Below, piece by piece: positions 1 through 5,615 of a stretch of 7,509 bases of DNA. Position 1 is the first letter of the stretch. Every line of letters begins with the position of its first letter. Source of the DNA: Acidobacteriaceae bacterium (lineage in GTDB: Bacteria; Acidobacteriota; Terriglobia; Terriglobales; Acidobacteriaceae); assembly GCA_003135315.1 (NCBI GenBank), contig PLBD01000179.1, positions 1-7,509 on the forward strand, given 5' to 3'. The notes below the pieces were generated by a model. It did not search any database. It had not been told where the DNA came from and saw nothing but the letters and a program-made list of their open reading frames with translations. A program made the position numbers and the translations under genes.

Positions 1-22
1 GAAGGGAAAGGATGGGCCACCC
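1..22. repeat. Possible truncated palindromic repeat (tail half only)
   Basis: The window opens with GAAGGGAAAGGATGGGCCAC followed by CC. Its end, ATGGGCCACCC, closely resembles the ATGGGGCACCC that closes the complete palindromic repeat at 57-91. This suggests the right half of a related element whose left half lies outside the window. The stem part (GAAGGGAAAGG) differs from that of the complete copies, so it would be a different subtype. The evidence is one short similarity, so the call is tentative. Confidence 0.3.
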
Positions 23-56
23 GCCAAGAGAACAACTACATTTACGCTGGCGTTTA

Positions 57-91
57 CCCATGTCTCGAAAAGCGCGAGACATGGGGCACCC
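57..91. repeat. Dispersed palindromic repeat, copy A
   Basis: Perfect 11-base arms CCCATGTCTCG (57-67) and CGAGACATGGG (75-85) enclose a 7-base loop (AAAAGCG), followed by the tail GCACCC. A second copy at 1392-1426 matches at 33 of 35 positions, so this is a real repeat family and not a chance hairpin. The copy lies beyond the terminator of the lipoprotein gene, in non-coding DNA. It resembles REP-like or non-autonomous mobile palindromes, but no transposase is visible. A third segment, CTTTTCGAGAC at 96-106, can pair with GTCTCGAAAAG at 62-72, giving an alternative fold. Confidence 0.75.
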
Positions 92-143
92 GGAACTTTT
101 CGAGACCCGGGAGGCGGTCTTCCATCACGTTTCCTCCACGAGC

Positions 144-174
144 AAAAAAAAGCGGCCAGCATTGAGCTGGCCGC
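144..174 (-). terminator. Intrinsic terminator of the Ig-like lipoprotein gene
   Basis: Read on the minus strand, a perfect 9-base-pair stem GCGGCCAGC / GCTGGCCGC (166-174 and 152-160) with a 5-base loop is followed directly by eight T residues (144-151). It begins 21 bases after the TAG stop at 196-198. GC-rich stem, short loop and U-tract make this a textbook Rho-independent terminator. It closes the transcript of the 196-1215 gene. Confidence 0.93.
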
Positions 175-195
175 CGGAAGAGCGTCTTCCGCGAG

Positions 196-1215
196 CTAGG
201 GCGCTGCGTTGAAGATCGCGCCGACTGCTCCGCTGTTGGTTATTCTGGTCGCGCAGGTGCAGGACTGCACGCCCGACTCGCGCAGGCTTGCCGGACAGCC
301 GCTGGGGTCGGGGATGATGGGAGCACAGCTGGCCGAGAATCCGCCGAAGATCGATCCCGAGTTCGGCGAAGCGGTCAGAGTTGCCGTGGCGTTCAGCGAG
401 AAGTTTCCGGTACATCCCTCGCCGCCGCTGCAACTGATACCAGCCGGATTGCTGATGACCCTGCCCGATCCCTGGCCGGCCTCGTGGACGGTCAAGCTGG
501 GCGAGTTGGCGGAACCGCAGGATCCCACGGCGAAGGTCGCCGTTCCGGAGAGCGAGCTTCCGTTGGGCGCGACCGCCGTAATGGTGGCTTCAGGGCCCGA
601 TCCGATATTGCTGCACGAAGCGGTTGCCGTCACCACTCCAGTAGAGTCGACCGTAGCCACGCGCGTATCGCTGGACGCCCATTTCACCTGGCTGGTCAAA
701 TCCCGCGTCTGCGAGGAACCGGCGTAGGTTCCGATGGCGATGTACTGGGCCTTCTCGCCACGGTTGCTCAAGGTCTGGGGCGGAGCCATGACTTTCAGGG
801 AACTTAACGAACCCGGGGCGCTGCCGGCGCCGTTTTGCATGCACACCGAGACGGAGGCGGTGGCGATCAGGCCACCATTGCCGGCTTGCGCATTGATCGT
901 TGTAGTGCCGCAATCTCCCGCGGGAGCAACCAATCCCGTAGAACTGACGGTCGCGACGGCTGGGATACTGGCAGACCAGACCACCTGGTCCGTGATGTCC
1001 TCGTAGTACACCCTCCCGGTCTTGCCGTTGGTGTAGGTTCCGGTGGCCGTCAACTGTGCGGTTGCCGTCGTAGGTACGAAGTACGCGGAGTCGGTGTCGA
1101 AGCCTACAGTCGTGGGTGTTATGGCGACTCCAGTGAGCTGGGCGCTGGAGCCACAACCCGCGATCAGAGCCAACATCATCAGAACCGAACACAAAGCAAG
1201 GATTCGGCCAGTCAT
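196..1215 (-). CDS. Ig-like domain lipoprotein with InlB-type C-terminal repeat
   Basis: This 339-residue protein is predicted to be a surface or periplasmic lipoprotein with an adhesive or structural role. The substrate is unknown. The N-terminus has a charged start, a hydrophobic stretch (5-19) and the lipobox LIAGC with the lipidated cysteine at 21. Two bacterial Ig-like (BIG2-type) domains follow at about 27-126 and 137-233. They share the pattern 'D-[IL]-T-x-Q-V-x-W-[AS]-S … VATV … TG-[LV]-V'. Residues 241-338 look like a divergent InlB B-repeat: GSGRVISNPAGISC, C-x-G-x-F, TLTASPNSGS, then spaced cysteines (297, 307, 319, 321) that may form disulfides. The ATG at 1213-1215 is preceded by AAAGGA with a suitable gap. 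The gene stands alone, with a candidate promoter upstream and a strong terminator downstream. Export and domain type are well supported; the biological role is not. Confidence 0.9.
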   Translation of the reverse strand: MTGRILALCSVLMMLALIAGCGSSAQLTGVAITPTTVGFDTDSAYFVPTTATAQLTATGTYTNGKTGRVYYEDITDQVVWSASIPAVATVSSTGLVAPAGDCGTTTINAQAGNGGLIATASVSVCMQNGAGSAPGSLSSLKVMAPPQTLSNRGEKAQYIAIGTYAGSSQTRDLTSQVKWASSDTRVATVDSTGVVTATASCSNIGSGPEATITAVAPNGSSLSGTATFAVGSCGSANSPSLTVHEAGQGSGRVISNPAGISCSGGEGCTGNFSLNATATLTASPNSGSIFGGFSASCAPIIPDPSGCPASLRESGVQSCTCATRITNSGAVGAIFNAAP

Positions 1216-1323
1216 CGGATGTCATCCTTTCGGGATCGCCCGTGAAGACGCGTCGCTCTAGCCGCTTCAGAACTTGAAGTGGAACGCTGAAGGGCGCTGG
1301 TTTTCACGGGATCGTCACCGCGA

Positions 1324-1353
1324 AGTCTCGCACCCTGGTCCTGAAAATGTCAA
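1324..1353 (-). promoter_or_regulatory. Candidate sigma70-type promoter for the lipoprotein gene
   Basis: On the minus strand a perfect -35 box TTGACA (1348-1353) is followed after 18 bases by GAGACT (1324-1329), a 3-of-6 match to TATAAT. The predicted start would leave a leader of about 100 bases before the ATG at 1215. That leader contains an 8-base inverted repeat (TTCACGGG at 1303-1310 and CCCGTGAA at 1239-1246). The -35 box is convincing, the -10 box weak. Confidence 0.4.
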
Positions 1354-1391
1354 CAGGTTTTTTAACTCAGCTTGCGTGGGCACCGTGCTTG

Positions 1392-1426
1392 CCCATGTCT
1401 CGAAAGGCGCGAGACACGGGGCACCC
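1392..1426. repeat. Dispersed palindromic repeat, copy B
   Basis: CCCATGTCTCG (1392-1402), loop AAAGGCG, CGAGACACGGG (1410-1420), then GCACCC. Compared with copy A at 57-91 there are two differences: A71 is G1406 in the loop and T82 is C1417 in the right arm. The arm change leaves an A-C mismatch in a plus-strand transcript but a tolerated G-U pair in a minus-strand transcript, the direction in which the neighbouring CPBP gene is read. The copy begins 5 bases after that gene's stop codon, a position typical of REP-like elements. It has no T-tract, so it is not an ordinary terminator. Confidence 0.75.
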
Positions 1427-1431
1427 CGTCT

Positions 1432-2172
1432 CTACCTAGCGAAAAATGCGGCCACTCCGCCGAGGGCATCCTGCAGTCCGTGGGCCAGCATTCCAGGGCG
1501 CAGACTCTTGCGCCAGGAGGCAAGCAATCCCAGCAGCCATCCGTGAACCATGATGGCCAACATGGCTTTGCCGTAGTATCCATGACCGAGCCCGAACGCC
1601 ACTCCTTGCAGGATGAGACCGAAGGCGCGGCTGCCCGTCCACGCGCCGAATTGCCGGGTAAGATATCCGCGGAAGATGAGCTCTTCGCAAAAGCCGCCGG
1701 TCACCGAGAGTCCCAGCCACGCGACAAGCTCGAAGGCGGTCTTGGGCACAATCGTGGCCAAAGTGCTATTGGTGTGGACCCCAAGAAGATGAATCAGACC
1801 GCTTGCCACCGGCACCGCAACAACGATGAGGCCGATGCTGAGTCCTAGATCTCTAAAGAAGCTCTTGAGCGATTGCCAGCGTCCGGAAACCAGGCTTCCG
1901 ATCGAGAGCCCGCGGCGTTTGAGCGCGAGCCAGATCATCCAAACCACGAACCACTCAACCGCGATCACCGTGAAATAGCCCGACAGGCGCGAACTCATCC
2001 CGGGCAGATTGGCGTTGGGAAGCCCGTGCTGATAGGCGCCGGCGACAGACATGATCGCGATCGGCAGCAGCACCAGAACGGTATGCCACCAGGGCGCGAT
2101 GGGATTGCTCGCAGTATCGGCCGGCTGGGAAAAGTCCTGGGAAGGCTCGATCGCGGTCAGAGTTGCGGCCAT
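1432..2172 (-). CDS. CPBP family intramembrane glutamic protease
   Basis: This is a 246-residue multi-pass inner-membrane protein of the CPBP/Abi family (Rce1-related). The family cleaves membrane-bound peptides or proteins, and in bacteria it includes bacteriocin-immunity and peptide-maturation members. All three family motifs are visible: EELIFR at 163-168 (paired glutamates and arginine), F193-x3-H197 in VAFGLGH, and H231-x3-D235 in the final helix region. These hold the expected catalytic glutamate and histidines. Hydrophobic segments lie at about 31-47, 65-84, 108-128, 147-162 and 186-219. The ATG at 2170-2172 follows GGAGAG (2179-2184), which is buried in a hairpin (2180-2210). The gene lies 73 bases after the GloVer gene on the same strand, so read-through is possible. 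No bacteriocin or pheromone precursor is seen nearby, so the substrate is unknown. Confidence 0.92.
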   Translation of the reverse strand: MAATLTAIEPSQDFSQPADTASNPIAPWWHTVLVLLPIAIMSVAGAYQHGLPNANLPGMSSRLSGYFTVIAVEWFVVWMIWLALKRRGLSIGSLVSGRWQSLKSFFRDLGLSIGLIVVAVPVASGLIHLLGVHTNSTLATIVPKTAFELVAWLGLSVTGGFCEELIFRGYLTRQFGAWTGSRAFGLILQGVAFGLGHGYYGKAMLAIMVHGWLLGLLASWRKSLRPGMLAHGLQDALGGVAAFFAR

Positions 2173-2179
2173 GTTTTTC

Positions 2180-2210
2180 TCTCCGCGTCTGATACGGCCC
2201 AGCGCGGAGA
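2180..2210 (-). promoter_or_regulatory. Hairpin sequestering the CPBP gene ribosome binding site
   Basis: On the minus strand TCTCCGCG (2203-2210) pairs perfectly with CGCGGAGA (2180-2187) across a 15-base loop. The right arm overlaps the Shine-Dalgarno sequence GGAGAG (2179-2184) of the CPBP gene, whose ATG starts seven bases further on. In the mRNA this would hide the ribosome binding site. No U-tract follows, so it is not a terminator. Whether it is opened by a ligand, temperature, a protein or ribosome traffic cannot be told from sequence. Confidence 0.5.
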
Positions 2211-2245
2211 AAGGTTTCAGCGGCGGTGACTGGATCGGATGGTCG

Positions 2246-3571
2246 CTACGGCGTGATCTCCCAAATCACTCCACAGCCCAAATGAGAGCAAAGAGTGCGA
2301 TCTCCTCCACGGGAGGCCGTGCCCCAGAGATTGCCACTGGCATCGATGGTCACGTTGCCAATCGGCCAACCGCCGTCGTCGAAGCCGGTGAAGTCGTAAA
2401 GATCGGTGAGCAGCCAGGTACCGTCGGTTTGCGGCGCAACTTTGAAGACCGATCCGTAGCCGTGAGCGCCGTCACTATAGGTGGTCCCGTAGAGATTTCC
2501 GGCTGCATCCATGGTCAGGCTGCCGTTCGGGCCTCCTGATCCGCCAACAATTCCAGTCAGGGTCGTGAGCGTCCAGCCGGTGGCCGAGGGAACCAGTTGG
2601 TACACCGTTCCACCGTTGGTGCCGGGGCCGCCAGAGACGGTCGCCCCGTACAGATTTCCCATCCGGTCGAAGATCAATCCGCTTCCTGGACCTGCGCCGT
2701 TAGCGCCGCCGGTAAAAGTGAACAGGGTGTTCTCAGTCCAACCTCCCTCGAACGGCTGCAGCTCGTAGACCAGGCCGTCGTCGTAGGGACCGCCGCCGCC
2801 GGCTGTGCCGTAGATGTTTCCGGCGCTGTCGAAGACGACGCCGTATGCCGGATATTGCGCCGCTGCTCCGCCGAAAGTGTAAGCGACGCTTTCCGTCCAG
2901 CCTTCGCCTTGCCGCGAGACTTTATAGAGAGTCCCATCGTTGTGAATGCCTCCCAAGGCGGTCGTGCCGAAGATGTCGCCGGCCGTATCGAACGTCAGAT
3001 CGCCGAAGTACGGAAGCCGTCCATCGGCGCCGGCGGTGAAGGCGTGGAGCACAGTTTCGCTCCACTCGCAGGAGAAGTGCGTGCACAAACGCGCAGGCGG
3101 AGTGAGCCGGTAGACCGTTCCGCAGCCGTAGCCATCGGTGCAGCCATTGCCGCCTCCCGACTGGGTGGTGCCGTAGAGCGCACCGTCGGGCCCGAAGACC
3201 ACTCGCGAGAGGGGCCCGTCGCCATCGTCTCCAGCGAGAAACTGGTAGAGCCCCGTGATTGTCCATCCGGTTCCGTGGTGAGACAGCCTGAAGACGACAC
3301 CGCAGCCGCCGTCCGCCTGGCAAACGCCGGTCGACTGGTATCCGCCGAAGCCGGTTGTGCCGTAGAGGTTCCCCCCGGCATCCAGGGTCAGGCCAGCCTC
3401 CGGAGTTGCCCCGTCGCCTCCGTTGCTGAATTTATGAATGACGGTGTACGTCTGCGCCTGCGCCGATTGCAGCGCAACCGTTGTCAGCAAACACACCACG
3501 GCCGCTGCGATTGCTGTGCCCCGCGGAATACCGGCCAGTCTTGGTGTGGAGTGGTTCGCCTGGTTCGTCAT
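2246..3571 (-). CDS. Secreted GloVer-type tandem-repeat protein (seven repeats)
   Basis: A 441-residue exported protein built from GloVer (Gloeobacter/Verrucomicrobia) repeats, a family common in Acidobacteriota whose function is unknown. A signal peptide spans about 1-39: arginines, then a hydrophobic run, then a predicted cut after AQA. Seven repeats are centred on YGTT-like cores at residues 70, 133, 201, 254, 308, 361 and 416. Each has the form 'D-x-x-G-N-L-Y-G-T-T-x-x-G-G … G-x-V-[FY]-x-[LV]'. A count of seven and an alternating beta pattern suggest a seven-bladed propeller, which is inference. Cysteine pairs occur at 84/90, 144/150, 163/168 and 428/433. No C-terminal anchor is seen. I chose the ATG at 3569-3571 over one 20 codons upstream because AAGGAG sits 6 bases before it and because the longer form would overlap the preceding gene and spoil the signal peptide. 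The gap to the upstream gene is 29 bases. Confidence 0.9.
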   Translation of the reverse strand: MTNQANHSTPRLAGIPRGTAIAAAVVCLLTTVALQSAQAQTYTVIHKFSNGGDGATPEAGLTLDAGGNLYGTTGFGGYQSTGVCQADGGCGVVFRLSHHGTGWTITGLYQFLAGDDGDGPLSRVVFGPDGALYGTTQSGGGNGCTDGYGCGTVYRLTPPARLCTHFSCEWSETVLHAFTAGADGRLPYFGDLTFDTAGDIFGTTALGGIHNDGTLYKVSRQGEGWTESVAYTFGGAAAQYPAYGVVFDSAGNIYGTAGGGGPYDDGLVYELQPFEGGWTENTLFTFTGGANGAGPGSGLIFDRMGNLYGATVSGGPGTNGGTVYQLVPSATGWTLTTLTGIVGGSGGPNGSLTMDAAGNLYGTTYSDGAHGYGSVFKVAPQTDGTWLLTDLYDFTGFDDGGWPIGNVTIDASGNLWGTASRGGDRTLCSHLGCGVIWEITP

Positions 3572-3577
3572 GAAGGT

Positions 3578-3583
3578 CTCCTT
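3578..3583 (-). promoter_or_regulatory. Strong ribosome binding site deciding the GloVer start
   Basis: On the minus strand AAGGAG lies 6 bases before the ATG at 3569-3571. It settles the start in favour of the shorter 441-residue protein whose signal peptide begins within the first 40 residues. Confidence 0.75.
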
Positions 3584-3600
3584 GCTGATTGGGGAGCGAT

Positions 3601-4149
3601 TCAGCGCCCGTAGCGCACCTGGAACTTGCACGCGGGCGTGGCAGTCTTGTCGATGTCATCCTTGCGTTTGCCAAACTGCTTGTACCAACTCAACAGCGGT
3701 TTCATGGCAGTGGTGCGGTACAGGCTGGGAAGGCGCTCGGAGGAAAATTTCTTCCCTGACGAGGAGGTGCTGTCGAAGAACAACGTCTGGGGATGGTTGC
3801 CGCGATTAATGGCCAGCCAGAAGGTATCGACGTCGCTTCCGACCGTCAGTCCGTTTGCGCCAAGCTGCGGCGTGGTCAGCGACTCCAGCGCAGGATCGTC
3901 CAGGATGGCCAGAAGTTGCTTCATTTCATCCTCGCTGAACTTGCCGGCGTGGATCTGGTGGGACTCCGGCTCCTGCATGGAGACGCCGCTGTGCTCGAAA
4001 CGATACGAGCCGTCGCCCTTGACCTCCATGCAATCGCGGTAGAAAGTCGGCATGCTTGACCAGTTCCGTTGCAGCACCATGACCTGTTCCTGCGCACAGG
4101 CCGTACCCAACGCGAGGAGAATCCCTAAAAAACAGCCAAGGACTCGCAT
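3601..4149 (-). CDS. Secreted protein of unknown function
   Basis: A 182-residue protein I cannot assign to a named family. Residues 1-19 form a typical Sec signal peptide: R2, hydrophobic 4-15, predicted cut after ACA-19. GTAC does not fit a lipobox, so a soluble periplasmic or extracellular protein is more likely than a lipoprotein. The mature part is mixed alpha/beta. It contains 'F-Y-R-D-C-M-E-V-K-G-D-G-S-Y-R-F-E' (36-52), an acidic helix around 71-90, and a basic C-terminal region. Cysteines 40 and 174 are the only two in the mature chain and could form a disulfide. The ATG at 4147-4149 lacks a good Shine-Dalgarno; GGTGAG is 11 bases away. Its stop lies 29 bases before the GloVer start, which suggests co-transcription and perhaps joint export. 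The coding call rests on the signal peptide and clean length. Confidence 0.8.
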   Translation of the reverse strand: MRVLGCFLGILLALGTACAQEQVMVLQRNWSSMPTFYRDCMEVKGDGSYRFEHSGVSMQEPESHQIHAGKFSEDEMKQLLAILDDPALESLTTPQLGANGLTVGSDVDTFWLAINRGNHPQTLFFDSTSSSGKKFSSERLPSLYRTTAMKPLLSWYKQFGKRKDDIDKTATPACKFQVRYGR

Positions 4150-4414
4150 GCCGCGATAGTCTCACCGGCCGGAGTCAGGTGCAATATGAATTTCGCGCGC
4201 CTCAGGCCAGAAGGGCCCGGATGGGGTGGCCGGGCGGCAGGTTGAAAACATCACTCTGCCCAGTTCGGCATGCAGAGCGAAACAGATAGCACCAAAGTGA
4301 CTATACTGGGCTCGTATTGCACTGGGGGATGTGCAGGCCCTCGCATAATTTGCCCCAGGATGGCCCTGAGACCCCGCGGACGACCCAAAGGGTCACCCGG
4401 CGCCATGAAGCCAT

Positions 4415-4429
4415 ATAAACGTCGTTTAT
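4415..4429. promoter_or_regulatory. Palindrome, possible operator
   Basis: ATAAACG-T-CGTTTAT is a perfect 7-base inverted repeat around a single central base. It is AT-rich within a GC-rich gap. The 1-base centre disfavours an RNA hairpin and fits a binding site for a dimeric regulator. It lies about 265 bases upstream of the 4149 start, rather far for direct control. No regulator gene is in the window. Confidence 0.3.
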
Positions 4430-4494
4430 GCGCAAGCACGGGGCATTGTACGCGAGCCCCTTATCGCCTAAAACACCCTAATCGACGGCTCAGT

Positions 4495-4518
4495 CAATAA
4501 ATTGGCATTTAGGTGCCA
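4495..4518 (-). terminator. Weak candidate terminator of the coiled-coil protein gene
   Basis: On the minus strand a 5-base-pair stem TGGCA/TGCCA (4514-4518 and 4503-4507) with a 6-base loop is followed by AATTTATT. It begins about 20 bases after the TAG stop at 4539-4541. The position is right, but the stem is short and the tail is not a pure T-tract. Confidence 0.3.
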
Positions 4519-4538
4519 TGCAACCGCCGGGTTTCCCC

Positions 4539-5387
4539 CTACGGCGTCACCGGACTGGGCGCATCCTTCGGCGTCGACAGATAGCCGGTGATGCTGTTCT
4601 TGTTGGCGCTGAAGACCACCAGTTCATACAGCATATGATCGCGCCCGGTATAGAACTGCAGCGGCTCAGCCACGGTCTTGTCTTTCTTCTCGATGGTCCT
4701 GTCGTCGGCCATCACGTCGAGGGTAAACCGGCTCTTCTTCGGGTCTACTTTCTTCAACTGCAGACTCACGGTCCCCACCGGTGTGCGCGCGTTCTTCTGC
4801 AGGGTGAAGTTGTAGTAATTGCGTTCGCCCTTGCGCTTCAACTCCTCCAGCTCGGAGGCGTTGTGGGCCACCAGCCCGCTCTGCACGCCGAGATCGCCGA
4901 TGGTCTTCTCCAGCTTGGAGTTGGTTGCGGCCAGATCGGACTGCGTCTTCTGGATATCGGTCTTGGCAGCGCCGACATCGGTCTTCACCCCGCTGACCTC
5001 GCCGTTGACGGCGGCAATTTGCTGGCCCTGCCGGCTCTGCTGCGCGGCCAGCTTGGCCGCGGCCGCGGCAGTCGCCTCCTGCTCCTTTTGCAGCTGGGCG
5101 GCACGCTCCTCCAGTTGCTGCTTGGTCATGCCAACTTCGCTGCTGATCGTCTCCTTTAATTCTGAAGACGCGGCGTGCATCCGCTTGACCAGATCGGCCT
5201 GCGCCGTTTCCAGCGCGGCCTGTTTCTGCTGCAGCGCCGTGAGCTCGGACTTCATGCTGAACATCAGGTACAGCATGGCGAACACGTAGATTGTGACCGC
5301 AGCCAGCAGCACGTACTTCACGATGTTGCCCGCATCGGAGCCGGCCCATCGCGATTCGTGCGCAACGCTCTTTTCTTCATCAAACAT
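4539..5387 (-). CDS. Single-pass membrane protein with long periplasmic coiled coil
   Basis: A 282-residue protein of unknown function. Residues 1-20 are polar and acidic and probably cytoplasmic. One transmembrane helix spans about 22-44 (VKYVLLAAVTIYVFAMLYLM). A long coiled coil rich in A, Q, E and K follows at about 46-186. Its 'T-D-[IV]' and 'L-x-x-T-x-x-x-L' spacing resembles domains of the kind labelled apolipoprotein- or SMC-like in automatic annotation. Residues 188-272 form a compact beta-rich domain (NYYNFTLQKN … VGTVSLQLKKVDPKKSRFTLDVM … EPLQFYTG … YELVVFSANKNSITGYL). The tail is proline-rich. The ATG at 5385-5387 has AAAGGA (5394-5399) 6 bases upstream and a good promoter before that. 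It is divergent from the barrel gene. A scaffold or envelope-spanning role is a guess from architecture. Confidence 0.88.
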   Translation of the reverse strand: MFDEEKSVAHESRWAGSDAGNIVKYVLLAAVTIYVFAMLYLMFSMKSELTALQQKQAALETAQADLVKRMHAASSELKETISSEVGMTKQQLEERAAQLQKEQEATAAAAAKLAAQQSRQGQQIAAVNGEVSGVKTDVGAAKTDIQKTQSDLAATNSKLEKTIGDLGVQSGLVAHNASELEELKRKGERNYYNFTLQKNARTPVGTVSLQLKKVDPKKSRFTLDVMADDRTIEKKDKTVAEPLQFYTGRDHMLYELVVFSANKNSITGYLSTPKDAPSPVTP

Positions 5388-5412
5388 GGTGAGTCCTTTC
5401 CTGCCAGCCTAG

Positions 5413-5441
5413 ATTCTCTGGGAGCGCGCAACCCCTGTCAA
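5413..5441 (-). promoter_or_regulatory. Sigma70-type promoter of the coiled-coil protein gene
   Basis: On the minus strand TTGACA (5436-5441, six of six) is separated by exactly 17 bases from GAGAAT (5413-5418, four of six). Transcription would start near 5406, giving a leader of about 18 bases that carries AAAGGA before the ATG at 5387. Spacing, order and leader length all fit. Confidence 0.65.
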
Positions 5442-5615
5442 TGCAACATATGTGGCGGGAGAGCCCAAAAGTCACCGGGGCGCGATTACCGCCCGTCACC
5501 GTTTACCCTTAACCCCATGGGTGAAAATGGACAACGAAATCCGCGGCAGCGTGGCTCTTGCTAAGCTGGAAACACAACTTGAGACGTGTGGTTGGGATCG
5601 CGCAGCAAAGAGACA

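Larger units (their letters stand above)
4150..4538. other. 389-base gap without a convincing gene, hairpin-rich
   Basis: No open frame here has a plausible start, ribosome binding site and coding character. The stretch holds several short inverted repeats: CTCTGC/GCAGAG (4254-4259, 4272-4277), TGCAC/GTGCA enclosed by GGGC/GCCC (4308-4340), GACCC-AAA-GGGTC (4382-4394), the palindrome at 4415-4429, GGGGC/GCCCC (4440-4444, 4456-4460) and TGGCA/TGCCA (4503-4518). A plus-strand TATACT at 4302-4307 has a poor -35 partner (GAAACA, 17-base gap). The region must contain the promoter of the 4149 gene, but I find no convincing boxes. A structured non-coding RNA or degraded sequence is possible; no known RNA family was recognised. 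Confidence 0.5.

Noticed and set aside
2597..3613. Plus-strand open frame of 338 codons opposite the GloVer gene
   Set aside because: The minus strand encodes a clear signal peptide and seven repeats. The plus frame is arginine- and alanine-rich with no domain, the usual shadow of a GC-rich gene.
3572..3631. Upstream ATG at 3631 for the GloVer gene
   Set aside because: It would overlap the preceding gene by 31 bases and place 20 extra residues before the signal peptide, while the ATG at 3571 has AAGGAG at ideal distance.
4320..4380. CTGAGA near GGGG/CCCC, reminiscent of a TPP riboswitch
   Set aside because: The rest of the conserved core (GAACCTGA and the GGATAATGCC-like segment) is absent, and no thiamine gene lies nearby.
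4503..4520. Sigma54-type promoter TGGCAC…GC on the minus strand
   Set aside because: The distance between the GG and GC elements is one base short of the strict consensus, and the nearest downstream start on that strand is about 360 bases away. The sequence is better explained as a small hairpin.
4518..5159. Plus-strand open frame of 213 codons opposite the coiled-coil gene
   Set aside because: Its leucine/glycine/histidine-rich repeats are the antisense of the alanine- and glutamine-rich coiled coil. The minus-strand gene has a promoter, ribosome binding site and membrane helix.
5586..5615. GTG start at 5586 for the barrel gene
   Set aside because: It adds ten residues before an already complete signal peptide; the ATG at 5616 begins just before the basic n-region.
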